Shown: positions 12,020-23,036 of the stretch, in pieces | Numbering within the stretch: the stretch's first letter is position 1 | How the letters are laid out: each line of letters opens with the position of its first letter | Assembly: GCA_025716855.1 (NCBI GenBank) | Contig: JAIXMQ010000053.1 | Coordinates: 1-64,000, forward strand | Direction of reading: 5' to 3' | DNA: 64,000 nt | Source of the DNA: Pilaira anomala | Lineage: Eukaryota; Mucoromycota; Mucoromycetes; Mucorales; Mucoraceae | Program-made: the position numbers and the translations under genes | Notes under the pieces: model-generated | The model's database searches: none | Seen by the model: the letters and a program-made list of their open reading frames with translations, nothing else | Told to the model about the DNA's origin: nothing

Positions 12020-13245
12020 TCATGGGATGTTTTTCGACATATCATTATTTGCGTGATATCTACGATGATGACTTCGAACGGAATAAATAGATTTTACAGG
12101 TGATGGTATTCTAGTGGGAGATAAATCCAATGAATTATTATCGTTAGGCGAAGGAGGAGTAAATCTTGTCCTTTGATTTGAGGATCTACCAACGCGAGAG
12201 ATGATATCACTTTTAACAAATCGTGGTTGGTGGTGTGAATGATGATGATGGGATCGCATGATATCAGTTGTCATGGGTTGGTGAGTAAAATTCTCTTGGA
12301 TGTTGGTTCCGATGGATTGACGCTTAAGTTTTTCGTACATGACTTGTAACTTTTGAAATTGTTTAGTTTTCTCTTGTAGTTTAGTATATATTTCTTGTTT
12401 TTTCATTTTTTCCGTTTCATAATCATTTAATAATTCTATAATAATAGAACTACAAAAGTTTATACGTACATCTTTTTTACGTAATATTTAGGTTTACCTT
12501 GATTTTTTTCTTTTCCAACTTTTGTATATAAAAAAATTGGCTTAGTAAGGGTTGTAGATCATCAGTCGTATTTTTTTTTTTTTTTTTTTTTTTCACCTTT
12601 AATGAGATGGTTTAAATCTCTAGTGATAATATCAAATTGACTTTTTAAAGATCTATACTTGTCCTCAGTATTTTTTTGTAGCATGGATCTAAATGCGATT
12701 TCTTGTGAAGTTTGGTACTCATAAAAAGCAATGGCTCTACTACAAATATCTAGAATGTTGTCTGGTTTTAAACCAGCAAGCACAGACTTTTTTGTTATTT
12801 CAGCAAATGATGTACTTACATATGTACATGTAAAACATAAAATACCGATTTATACTCCTCTGTTGGATTCAGTTCAACCAACAACATATCGTCACTGTAA
12901 CATAATATACATGGATCAATATCAAAGCAAATATATATATATAAATTATTGACTTTACTTTTCCTTTACAAGTTGAGTTTTGCAAGCAGGACAAACTGAT
13001 GTTTTATCAAATGTTGCTTTTGCACAATCCAAACAAAATATATCTATTAAGAAAAGTTATATGTAAACAATAAGAGTGGTGCATGTGATATATAACATGT
13101 ACGTGAACAAGATGTAACGCACGCCTAAAATATTATAATTTAGACCATTGTCGTTTTGTTTTAGTACTATTATTCTCTACCTGTCCTTCAATAGAGAGTT
13201 TCTTTCTGCATCTAATAACATTACAATGAATATCTACATCCATAA
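12020..13245 (-). CDS. HEI10/CCNB1IP1-like meiotic RING-type E3 ligase (RING start possibly frameshifted)
   Basis: Exons 13245-13181, 13124-13103, 13043-12959, 12894-12846, 12786-12597, 12518-12498 (21 nt) and 12435-12020. The RING core reads CVTSCSHIFCLDC then CPAC. After it comes the strongly conserved HEI10 block with LAGLKPDNILDICSRAIAF, then coiled coil and a Ser/Pro/His-rich tail. HEI10 proteins localise to synaptonemal complex and stabilise crossover sites by SUMO/ubiquitin ligase activity. The first zinc pair (C-x4-C at residues 7 and 12) is encoded in exon 1 but in a different frame from the rest. One base is missing in an A5 run at 13196-13200. From the internal ATG at 13213 the remaining frame is continuous, 271 aa, but lacks that pair. 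The gene is divergent from the kinase with a 278-bp shared upstream region. Confidence 0.82.
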
Positions 13246-13523
13246 TATAAATTCAAAATGTGTTTGTATAAAATAAAAAGAGAGAAAAAGAGATATATAC
13301 ATATATTTTTTCAATAGGGTTCACAATATTATTATTATGCCACCAATTGACAACAACAAAGCTATAATAAGGGACCCGACTCTTTTGTGTACCTGTTCAG
13401 AAAGTAGAATAAACGGACTTTTAATTTTAAAAAAGTGTACACATTTTATCATGTTTTTGTTTTTTTTTTTTTTTTTTCGCTTTTAATTCCTTTTCGGTAT
13501 TTATTTTATTTTAAAAAATTATT

Positions 13524-15604
13524 ATGGCAGTGTTTAGTCAAATAAAAAACTTTATAAAGAACGGAAAAAGTTACTCTTCAGCAAACTCAACGCAATCTCG
13601 AAACTCGACTACACAAAAATATGAGACAGCAGCTCGTATGGTAGAAGAAGAAAAGATTGCAAAGCAAACTATGCCGAGTTATGGTGGACTTGAAAAGTAT
13701 CAACTCACATCCAAATTGGGAGAGTCAGTTTAAATTTTCTGAAAAACAAAAAAGAAAATTCGGTATTAATTATTATATTATAAATATAGTGGTGCTTTTT
13801 CTAAAGTCTATGAAGCTATTAAGCTAGAATCTAATGAGAAGGTGGCAATCAAGATTGTACGTAAATTAGAACTTAACAACCAACAGGTAAAAAAAAAAAA
13901 AAAAGCAAGTGACATTATAACAATTACTCATTCAATATATTAGAAAGCAAGTGTATTAAAAGAAGCACAAATTATGAGAACTTTAGATCACCCTTCTATC
14001 ATTAAATTACTTGATTTCATAGAAACAAAAGAGGTAACAGATTGAAACTGTTTCAATTTTCCAATTTGTTTTTCTAAATGTATTTTAGCATTATTTCCTT
14101 ATCTTGGAACTTTGCGAAGGCGGAGAAATTTTTCACCAAATTGTTCGTCTAACCTATTTCAGTGAAGAACTTTCTCGTCATTGTATCAGGCAAGTAGCAG
14201 AAGGGATTCGATACTTGCATGAAGAAAAAGGTGTAATTCATAGGTAATTACATATGATTATATATATAATTATATACTGATCGTCATCATCATTTTTTTT
14301 TTTTTTTTTTTTTTTTTGTAGAGATATTAAACCAGAGAATTTATTATTTGTACCCATTGAATTTAAAGAACGAGAGAATCCATTACCTCCATGTGAATTT
14401 GATGAACCTAAAGAAGATGAAGGAAAGTTTATAGAAGGTATTGGTGGAGGTGGTATAGGTGCTGTAAAGATTGCAGATTTTGGATTATCCAAGGTAGTCT
14501 GGGATCAACAAACCATGACACCTTGTGGTACAGTAGGCTATACTGCTCCAGAAATTGTCAAGGACCAACGTTACTCAAAATCGGTTGATATGTGGGCATT
14601 AGGATGCGTTCTTTATACTTTATTATGTGGATTCCCTCCATTCTATGATGAAAGTATTAAGGTCTTGACCGAAAAAGTTTCAAAGGGGCAATATACATTC
14701 TTAAGCCCCTGGTGGGATACAATTTCGGATGAAGCAAAAGATTTAATAGAGAATTTACTTCATGTTGATCCAGAAAAGAGGTTCACTATTTTAGAATTTC
14801 TTGATCATCCCTGGATGAAGAATAAGGTATTAAAAAAAACACACACACTATAACTTTTCATATAAATATTTTTTTTTTTTTTAATATATATATTTTAAGC
14901 AGGAAATGAATAATATTGACAAAGATGCTATTTTGGCTAGAACATTACCAAGTGACACACCAATTGATCTTAGTGCTGTACCTATGTTTACTTCGTTAGA
15001 AAGTGTTGGTGTACCTGCTCTTGATACTACTACAGAGACAGAAGCAGAAGCATTTAAACGCATGATCCAAGAACGAAATAGAGATCAAGAGGAATTAGAA
15101 GCAGCTGTCCCTTTCACATCAGGCGTTTCTTCCTCCGTGATTAACTCTCGTGCTAACTCTCGTGCTACTTCACGTGCTCCCTCTATCAACGCTGCGTCGG
15201 GTGCCACTACACCGCGTCGCGATTTATTCTCGGGCGTATCTTCTATGAAGGAAATGTTTGATATCTCTTACGCTGTTCATCGTATGACAGAAGAGAAAAA
15301 ACATAGAAAGCATATGAATAAACAAGAAGGGAAATCGCGTCATGCATTATTCACAAGTGCTGCTTTAAATGAAGATGAAGACGATGAAGATGAAGTGGAT
15401 TTAATTGCTGATGAAACTTCTTCAAGTCAAACAAGTGAAGATAATGTGGATGATATAAAAGATAAATTAGATTTGGTTCATTTAGAAGAAAAGAAGGCTG
15501 CAAAATCTAAATCAAACAAACACTTGTTTGAATTAAATATGAATAATGCTACTTTATTAGGTAGAAGAAAAGTACCTAGTCCTACTCAACCTGTTGATGA
15601 ATAA
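13524..15604 (+). CDS. Srk1/Rck2-type CAMK Ser/Thr protein kinase
   Basis: Exons 13524-13723, 13790-13886, 13944-14033, 14089-14243, 14322-14826 and 14903-15604 give 582 aa. The kinase domain spans about residues 60-330: glycine loop LGDGAFSKV, Lys88 in VAIK, HRDIKPEN, DFG within KIADFGLSK, and CGTVGYTAPE in the activation segment. An insert between HRD and DFG ending GGGGIGAVK is a hallmark of the Rck1/Rck2/Srk1 group, which acts downstream of stress MAPK (Hog1/Sty1) and tunes translation and cell cycle under stress. The tail is Ser/Thr rich with an acidic stretch and basic clusters, as expected for MAPK-docking and regulatory regions. A plain CaMK is less likely because no clear calmodulin-binding helix follows the catalytic domain. 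It is convergent with the glucoamylase. Confidence 0.9.
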
Positions 15605-15804
15605 TAATATCTAATAAAAAAATACACTCAAGAAGGTGGAGGGCTGGTTCCTTTTTTATTTATTTATCGTTTGGGCATTTTTTTTTTTTTTTTTTTTTTA
15701 GTCTTATTATCCCTTCCTCCTACTACTCCTCCTCCTCCTCCTCCTCCTCTTAAATACTCCTATATATTATTATTATATACATTTATATATATTAATCATT
15801 TTTA

Positions 15805-17298
15805 TTATTGAACAAATTCTTTTGACTTTGCTTTTGAAGCAGAAATAAATGCAGCATGAGACCAAGTTAAATCTCTTGCACCAGCCATATAACCAATGTA
15901 TCGGTCATACTGTTCAGACATGGACCCATTATTTGCTTGATGATACCGAATTGTCTTTAAAAACTTATTTGCAGCAAATTCGGTCTTGGATATTAATTCT
16001 TTTAATCTGGGGGTATCAGGTGAATAATAACCTTGTTCCAATGACATGATACGTTTAAAGAAATCTTGATTAATATCATTTATATGAAGACCTACTTCTT
16101 TCCATTCCTTAATAGCTAAATAATAAAGTTCGGTATAGGCAGCGGTAGCTAAAAACCAAGGGTTGCCTACGGATGTATCATAACCATCATAGATATCCTC
16201 CGGATACCTTCCAATACATGTACCCAAGTCTTGACTTTGGTGGTTGTTGATTGGATATAACGATTTAAAAGAGTCTTCTAATGCTGCTACTGTAGCCAAC
16301 ATCTATATGTAGAATTTAATTATTATTAGTATACGTACACACACAAAAAAAAAACATGTGTTTTACATCAATCAATATATTTACCTTATCTGATCCAGGT
16401 GTAAAGAAACCTGCATACATAAAATAAAACAATAAATAAATAAATCACAAAACTTGATTTATAAACATTTACCATCATTTCGACTCGCTACTAAATTAGC
16501 TGCTAATAAAGTCGAAACATCTAAACCAGATGGTTTCTGTACACCATTCTGTACATTTTGAGTTGCCAAGATATAATTATGTTGTGGAGACCAAAACGTC
16601 TCTAATCTTCTTGTCATTAAACTAGCAACCCACTTGTAATTATCAATTGAAACATACGGAGCATGCGTCGTAAAGAAATCAATCCCATCCAATAAGGATC
16701 GACGCATGACCATCAGGGTATAAAAATGGGTGCCTAAAATTTCTTCCCACAGATCAAAACTAGGTTGATACCATACTTTACAAATATAATCCAAGTCCTT
16801 TAAGATGGCCGGAATGATCTTATTCTCTATCCAGGCTGTGTCTTGGTATCCATCTTGACGCCATCTTTTAGCAATTAAAAGAAAAGCAATAGCACGTTCA
16901 GCCGGACCGTCATTTTGAGGTCTTCCCCAAGTACCTTGATAACTCGATCCATCTGGATGAAATTTAGGCTCACCTAAACAATTGCATTGTGTGGGTGTAT
17001 GCTGTGTGTCGATTTGAAATTCGATATAATCTTGTAGTAATGTATCATTTGTCTCTGGAAGTGAAGATAAAACTCGAGCAACAAGTGCAGCATCTCTTGT
17101 CCAAGTATAAAAATAATCGGGTCGAGAAGTAGAGAGTGAGGCAGCAAAAAACCCTCTTTTGGTACCTGATGGGTTTATATTCTTGAGCATTGTTTGAAAA
17201 CTAGTGGTGTGTTGTTCTGATATCCATTCATCGAGATCAAAAAAAGCAGTGGTTTGATAACACACTAATAAGAAGAACAGAAAGTATCTAGAAAGCAT
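15805..17298 (-). CDS. Secreted glucoamylase, glycoside hydrolase family 15
   Basis: Exons 17298-16473, 16410-16385 (26 nt) and 16302-15805 encode 449 aa. An N-terminal signal peptide of about 18-20 residues is obvious. GH15 motifs occur in order: [24 protein letters not shown] (probable general acid Glu185), [13 protein letters not shown], and SEQYD with probable catalytic base Glu414 near the end. The enzyme releases glucose from starch and oligosaccharide ends. There is no starch-binding module at either end, unlike the CBM21-bearing Rhizopus GlaA, so it probably prefers soluble oligosaccharides (inference). Exon 2 is tiny but carries conserved PGSDK. The family is certain; the substrate range is not. 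Confidence 0.94.
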
Positions 17299-18215
17299 GA
17301 CTTATAAAGAAGAAAAAGAAGAAGAAACGCATCTGTTTTTTTATTTATTTTATTTATACCAATTTTGTGTAAACATCCAAATACAGTGCTGACGGGTTTA
17401 ATTGGTGGAAGTCTAAAAATCTATAAAAAGTTCGAATCGTAGTTTTGTGGAACTAAATTGCGTTTTGATATTTAACTTTAACTTTTAACATATATCTTTT
17501 CGTTAAAGATGGGCAAAATAAAATTACCACAGAATACGGCGTTGAGACCATGTCTTAAACTACGAACGACAGACATGAGTTTATGTTGAGGAATTTATCT
17601 ACTTTGTTCGAGTAGTACAAGATAAACCTGTCATCAAGCAATTGTATCGACTTTTTGCAGTGTTTCAAATACATAAGACAATAGTGGTGGTTAAGATAAC
17701 AAAGTAAATAAAAATCATGCCACTCAAACTATTGGCTATAAGTGCATATAAGCACAGGAAAGAGTTCGAAACGTAAGGTATAAAAAAAGTCAGCCTTTTT
17801 CCTTTTCTTTAAAAAACATGATAAATTGCTATTACTCTTTTTATTTTATTTTAAAAAAAGAGGATAGATACACGCACCATTTTTAGTCCTAAAAGTAAAA
17901 ATATTAGGCCTCATATATGTATTACAGTATCGGATTAAAGGCTGATTGTCGCTTGATTTTTATTGACGTCTTATTTTTCTCACACGCCACAACAACAGTT
18001 TTTTTTTTTTTTTTTGGTTCTTTCTTTTTCTTTTTTTAAATTTCAAAATAAATCTCCCTTAATCTCTACAATTTAATATCTTTTTTGACCACGTACCCTA
18101 TCTAAACGAGAGATAGTCTCAAGAATTAAATAACTTTGAAACCTGCATACAACATGTTGTTGTCAGTGGTAAGATATATTATAGCTCTAATGCAACTTTA
18201 TCACAAAGCCCGTTA
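17299..18215. other. Upstream region of the glucoamylase, no gene seen
   Basis: AT-rich, with no supportable coding frame. The first 150 bp left of the start on the minus strand are purine-rich on the coding strand and probably hold the promoter. The rest grades into the decayed transposon area. Confidence 0.5.
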
Positions 18216-19134
18216 GTGGTGAGGTGGCCGTCAGCGAGTGAAAAAAAAAAAGATAACTACGCGTATATTTTCCCAAAAATTAGACGCATTCCATTGAAAC
18301 AGCCGTATAAAATTAATTCGAAGGACATCTCTGGATCTATTAGGTTATTTTTTTCCCGCTTCTGTGAACCATATAAATATACACCACCTGTGATAAGAAA
18401 TTCCAAGAAGATCAAGGAAGGACAATGAAAAGATTGACATCTGAATTTGAATTGATTGAGGTGTCTGTAAACCGAGTAAATATGACAGATTTTCTTTTTA
18501 AAACAATCGTTGGGTGGAGGGAAGTAGTAAAATACGATCTGCTACACACAAATTGCTACAATCTACTATAAAAATGATAGAATTATCGATGGTTGGAGAC
18601 TATGCTGTTACTGGTGATAACTTAGCTCCATTCCTTGGCTCTTCCCTTGGAAATTTTGAATTTCAAGATGAATTTACCGGTGAAATTCTGATACCAACAG
18701 CTCAACAACCCTATATGAATACCGAGCGGTTATTAAATTAGTACTTTAAGAAATGCTCATATAGGGTTTGGGGCTACCGCTGCCTTAAATCATATATAAA
18801 GAAGTTTATGCCGATTATTCCTGTACATTTCTATGGTCATGCATCACAGAAACATAAGGCATTCAATATTCATCACTTTGCCTCCGAGTTATTATATGTT
18901 CTTTGCAGTAAGGAAGCTATAGCCAAAGATATGATGGCTGAATTATGGCTTCCCTTTACACGCACCTCCTTTTATCAGAATGCTGTTAATGGTATCTACA
19001 TCCGTAATTTCCAAGAGATGAAGAACCATTTGAATGGACAACAAGCTAAAAATGTGCATGTGAAGCTGTTACTCGAGGTAGCAGTAGAGATGAAGACAAA
19101 TATCCCAACTATCCAGCTACTATTTTCGGTTTAA
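18216..19134 (+). pseudogene. Degenerate coding relic of unknown origin
   Basis: Three rightward frames (18216-18428, 18514-18741, 18808-19134) have codon-like composition and protein-like sequence, including segments such as MVGDYAVTGDNLAPFLGSS and PVHFYGHASQKHKAFNIHHF. They are separated by stops and frame changes with no good splice sites. I do not recognise a domain. The position next to a transposase relic, together with the interruptions, suggests a dead transposon-borne or captured gene. An intron-split living gene is possible but less likely. Confidence 0.4.
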
Positions 19135-19140
19135 ATAATG

Positions 19141-19768
19141 GAAGAAAAAAGGCATTATCTATAATGATGGATGGACTGAAGGAGACAATAAAAAAGCAGA
19201 ATGTAGCCAACGTTACAAAAAAAAAAGTAGGAGTTTGTGGTGATCTAACATAGTAAATAAAGCAGTAAGGTTACATCCAGATACTGGGATTAAATACCTA
19301 ATAAAATATAAGAAGTTTATTACTACTGAATCATAAAAACATATAAAAGATAAAGATGTTGATTCACACACTAAATTAGTATGAAATATAGAAACAGATA
19401 ACATACTGGTATAAACCCTATTATAACTCAGTAGTTTGTAAAATAAAGAAATATAAATACCCTCTCACATTAGAATAGATACAATCTCTCTGATACTTTA
19501 TTTTACACTTTTTTCATTTAATACATAAACACTTGTAAACAGTTTCAAACTACTTATCTAGTTTTTATACATCTTTTATTTCTATCATGTATTCTATATC
19601 ACAACAGAGTTGATGTTATTTTTTTTTAATAAATATTTTTAATGGCTTTAGCTAAACAATCCTTTGTATTTCGCTCAAAGAAATTAACAAGTAATATGAT
19701 TACATGTGAGTTCTATTATAACAATTCATAATTTGGCAATGACTTGCGAAGCCATAAAGATTGCTTAA
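19141..19768. other. AT-rich stretch, nothing identifiable
   Basis: Lies between two decayed coding relics. No frame, RNA gene or clear repeat end is visible. It may be the interior or end of an old transposon. Confidence 0.4.
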
Positions 19769-20420
19769 TCAAGAGACTTGATCACATGCATTGGGGATCT
19801 TGCTTGACAGGTTTTCTTCAGCCATCATACGGCCTGATTTAAACTTTTTCTTTACCAAAGCCCAAAATTGCTCTATAGGATTTAGCTTTGGATAATAAGG
19901 TGATAAATGCATCAATTTGTATCCTCTCTTCTTAATCTTCCGTATCATTGGTTGCGATTTTGATGCGCTATCAAGGACTAGGTAACATCCTTTTAGACTC
20001 TCATCCAAGTCCATTACATCCAGCAGTTCATTTATGTGCTTAATAAAACGAGCAGTAGTAGTGCCCTTGGAGAAATTAGTTTTCCATTATTAGTAAATGG
20101 GGATAATATTTTGTAGTCTAGCATCGCATTTTCATCTATCATATCCACTTGAAAACAGTAGCTTTGATTGCACTTGGTGTAAAGTAGTTACCAATTTTGA
20201 AACACCTATTGAGTCAGAGATACTGTTCAATATTTGGTCGTAAAAATTAATCTGATGGTTCTGATAAAGCCAAACATTTTGTTTCAATTCATTTTTCTAT
20301 AAGCCTGTCATTACTGTAGCAGCACTATTTGTTTCATCGATCAAGTATCACTATATACCGTAAGCTTGTCCGACCATAACCCACACTTAAGCTTTTCCTT
20401 CATTAGACTGTCATGAACAG
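19769..20420 (-). pseudogene. Tc1/mariner (IS630-type) transposase relic
   Basis: The longest remaining frame, 20014-19769, contains the C-terminal DDE block of this superfamily: YLVLDSASKSQ, then LSPYYPKLNPIEQFWALVKK. The Asp is kept but the usual DNA(A/S)xH context is altered. Further transposase-like sequence continues upstream to about 20400 in other frames (for example CFQVDMIDENAML and TTARFIKHINELL), broken by stops and shifts. Terminal inverted repeats and a TA duplication could not be located, so the element is an old internal fragment rather than a mobile copy. Confidence 0.75.
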
Positions 20421-20580
20421 TTCAGTTTAATCAAGTGTTGAATATAATGAAATAAATTCACTTTTTTCAAAGCTATCAAGTTAAAGTACAACCTATAATG
20501 TACCTTGATTTGTTGTCAAATGAATTTAAAGAACGCATTTTTTTTCTTTTTGCTTTTAAAAAAAAGCCACCTCATTTATA

Positions 20581-20614
<34 letters not shown>

Positions 20615-20662
20615 TGCCCTTTTTTTTTCATTTTTCTACTTTTCTAATAATAATATTTTACC
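20421..20662. other. Probable REX4 promoter region
   Basis: Short AT-rich interval with (TA)n and T-runs immediately upstream of the REX4 start; no other feature. Confidence 0.4.
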
Positions 20663-21851
20663 ATGGCAAAAGGAAAGAAATCAGCAGCACCTGTCGCTTC
20701 TTCCAACTGGAAAAAGCTCTTACCTGTAAGTATATTATCATTGTATGGATCAAATCAACACGTTGACTTACACTTTTAGATCTAGACGATCGCACCTACT
20801 GCTACTGAAAGTAGTAAGAAGAAGAGAAAGAATGCAGAAGAATTCATTATTAGTCCCAACTATAAATGTTTCAATAAGAGACAAAGAATTGAGTAAGTTA
20901 TAACAAGTAAAATTATTTTCGAAAAAAAAACTAATACAAATATACAGAAAAATGAAGGCCTCTTTTGTTGCTAAAAGTGAAAATATAGAAGAAAAGAAGA
21001 CATTAGATATACCCGATAAAGAAGAATTATGGTTTGGAGAAGATGTAGATCAAGACGCATTAAAGAACGTGTATGGACATAAAGAGACAGCACAAGAACA
21101 AAAGTTAAAGAAGAAAACGATTTTAGCAAAGATGAATAGTGTATCAGGGGATCAAGCAAGATTAGGTAAATTTGTGGCCATTGATTGTGAAATGGTGGGT
21201 GTTGGACCAGATGGAACGGATTCAGCATTAGCTCGTGTATCACTTGTAAATTTCCATGGTGCAGTATTATTAGATTGTTATGTTAAACCCCAAGAAAAAG
21301 TGACAGATTATCGTACACAAGTCAGTGGTATTGAACCCAAGCATTTAGAGTCAGACGAAGCTTTGACATTTAAGGAAGCACAATTTAAAACAGAAGCTAT
21401 TATTCGTGGACGTGTACTTGTGGGTCATGCTGTTTATAACGATTTACAAGTCTTGATGATTTCTCATCCTGCTCTTTTGATTCGTGATACCTCTCGTTAT
21501 AAACCTTTCCGTAAGTTGGCAAAGGGTAGAACTCCTGGTTTGAAAATGTTGGTAAAGGAAATCTTGGGTTTAAGTATTCAATCAGGTTCTCACTCTTCTG
21601 TGGAAGATGCTCGATTTACTATGCAGCTTTATAAGAGTGTTAAACTCGAGTGGGAGAAATCTATTGGTGCTAAATCTGGATTAATCATGAAAAAGATTTC
21701 TGCAAAGGAAGAAAAACATGGTAAAAAGAAGGTCACAATAAAGAAACCAACTCAAGAGGAAAGTGAAGAAGAAGAGGATGATGCCTCTGAGTCTGATTCT
21801 GAGGATGGTTCTTCTAGTGAAGAAGATGACGTTTCGGATGAAGAAGAGTAA
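20663..21851 (+). CDS. REX4: REX4-like RNA exonuclease (DEDDh family)
   Basis: Exons 20663-20725, 20786-20892 and 20948-21851 encode 357 aa. The exonuclease domain begins [13 protein letters not shown] with the DxE metal-binding pair, continues through [10 protein letters not shown] (third acidic residue), and ends [17 protein letters not shown] carrying the H and D of the DEDDh set. The N-terminus is lysine rich and the tail is highly acidic, both common in nucleolar proteins. Rex4 works on pre-rRNA ITS1 processing in yeast. At exon 2 there are two candidate AGs six bases apart; the first (ending 20779) would put TAG in frame at once, so the second is used in this model. It is followed 133 bp later by the ING gene in the same direction. 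Confidence 0.92.
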
Positions 21852-21984
21852 ACAAAAAAAAAAAAAAAAAAAAAAAAAACGATAATTTAGATGACCAATA
21901 TATACAAATAAATAAATAAACTTTTCCCTTTTTTTTTTTCTTTTTTTCTTTTACTCCTTTCTTTTCTACACAAAACTGAAAAGA

Positions 21985-22942
21985 ATGAGTTTATCTGTTG
22001 CTGATATTTATGAAGATTATTTAGAAAGTAAGAAAATATATATACATTGTCGTAAGCTTTTTATTGAAATAATTTGTTACATTAGGTTTACAAAACTTGC
22101 CATCTGAAATCGATCAAAATATGCACGAGTTAAGACGTATGGATGATGATCTACAAAGTAAGAAAGTCTTGAACATTAAAGAAAATAAAATAATAATGAT
22201 AATAACAATATATTTAAATAGAATTTAGAGAGACATATACTAGACATAAAAGATCTTATGTAAAGCAAACAAAAAATCAAGAAACAACTGATACACTTCC
22301 TTTAGTAGCAGCTCGCTTACAGCTTGAAAAGGATTACAAGACGGCCATGCAAAAACAGGATCAAAAAATTGAACTGGCCATGAGAATGTACGACCTTGTG
22401 TCACGACACATTGAACGCTTGGATTCTCAAGTGATGACAAAGAGTAATCTAAATAAATCAGATTGGATACGAAAGGGTCCTCAAAGAAAGAGACTTGATG
22501 GTGGTATCCGAAAGAGGTAAATTATTATATATAAGGAGTGTGTATCTTAAAAGACTAATAGCTAAAAAAAAATAATAGAATTCATCATTCATCTCGTCCA
22601 AATCCACTTATCGGTCATTCAACTGCATCCGGAAGTGGTGATATTGATCCTAATGAACCTACTTATTGTTATTGTAATCAAGTTTCGTTTGGAGATATGA
22701 TTGCATGTGATGGAGAAAATGTAAATAGACTTTATAGACTTATAAACAATTTACATTTGTACTAATTTTTTTTTATTTATTTTTTATAGTGTGAAAGGGA
22801 ATGGTTTCATTATGCTTGTGTAGGTCTTGTTGAACCACCTGCTGGAAAATGGTTTTGTGAAGAGTGCAGTAAAGTATATACCAGTGGTCGTAGTCGTAGT
22901 AATAGTAGTAGTAGTAGCGGAAGTGAAGACTCTTCTTCTTGA
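21985..22942 (+). CDS. ING-family PHD-finger chromatin reader
   Basis: Exons 21985-22027, 22086-22157, 22222-22516, 22579-22720 and 22790-22942 give 234 aa. The N-terminal ING helical domain ([28 protein letters not shown]) is followed by a polar linker. The C-terminal PHD finger has the C4HC3 pattern from CYCNQ through [19 protein letters not shown] and WFCEEC. This finger class reads H3K4me3. Fungal homologues (Yng1, Yng2, Pho23) are subunits of NuA3, NuA4 and Rpd3L. Which of the three this represents cannot be decided from the sequence. The tail is a Ser/Arg/Gly run. It is convergent with THP3, 94 bp between stops. Confidence 0.93.
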
Positions 22943-23036
22943 AATAAATAAATATGTATTATACCCCCCTTTTTGATAGTTATATAAAACATTTTTATTT
23001 TTATTTTTTAAATACAACAAAATAGCTGTAGTTTTA

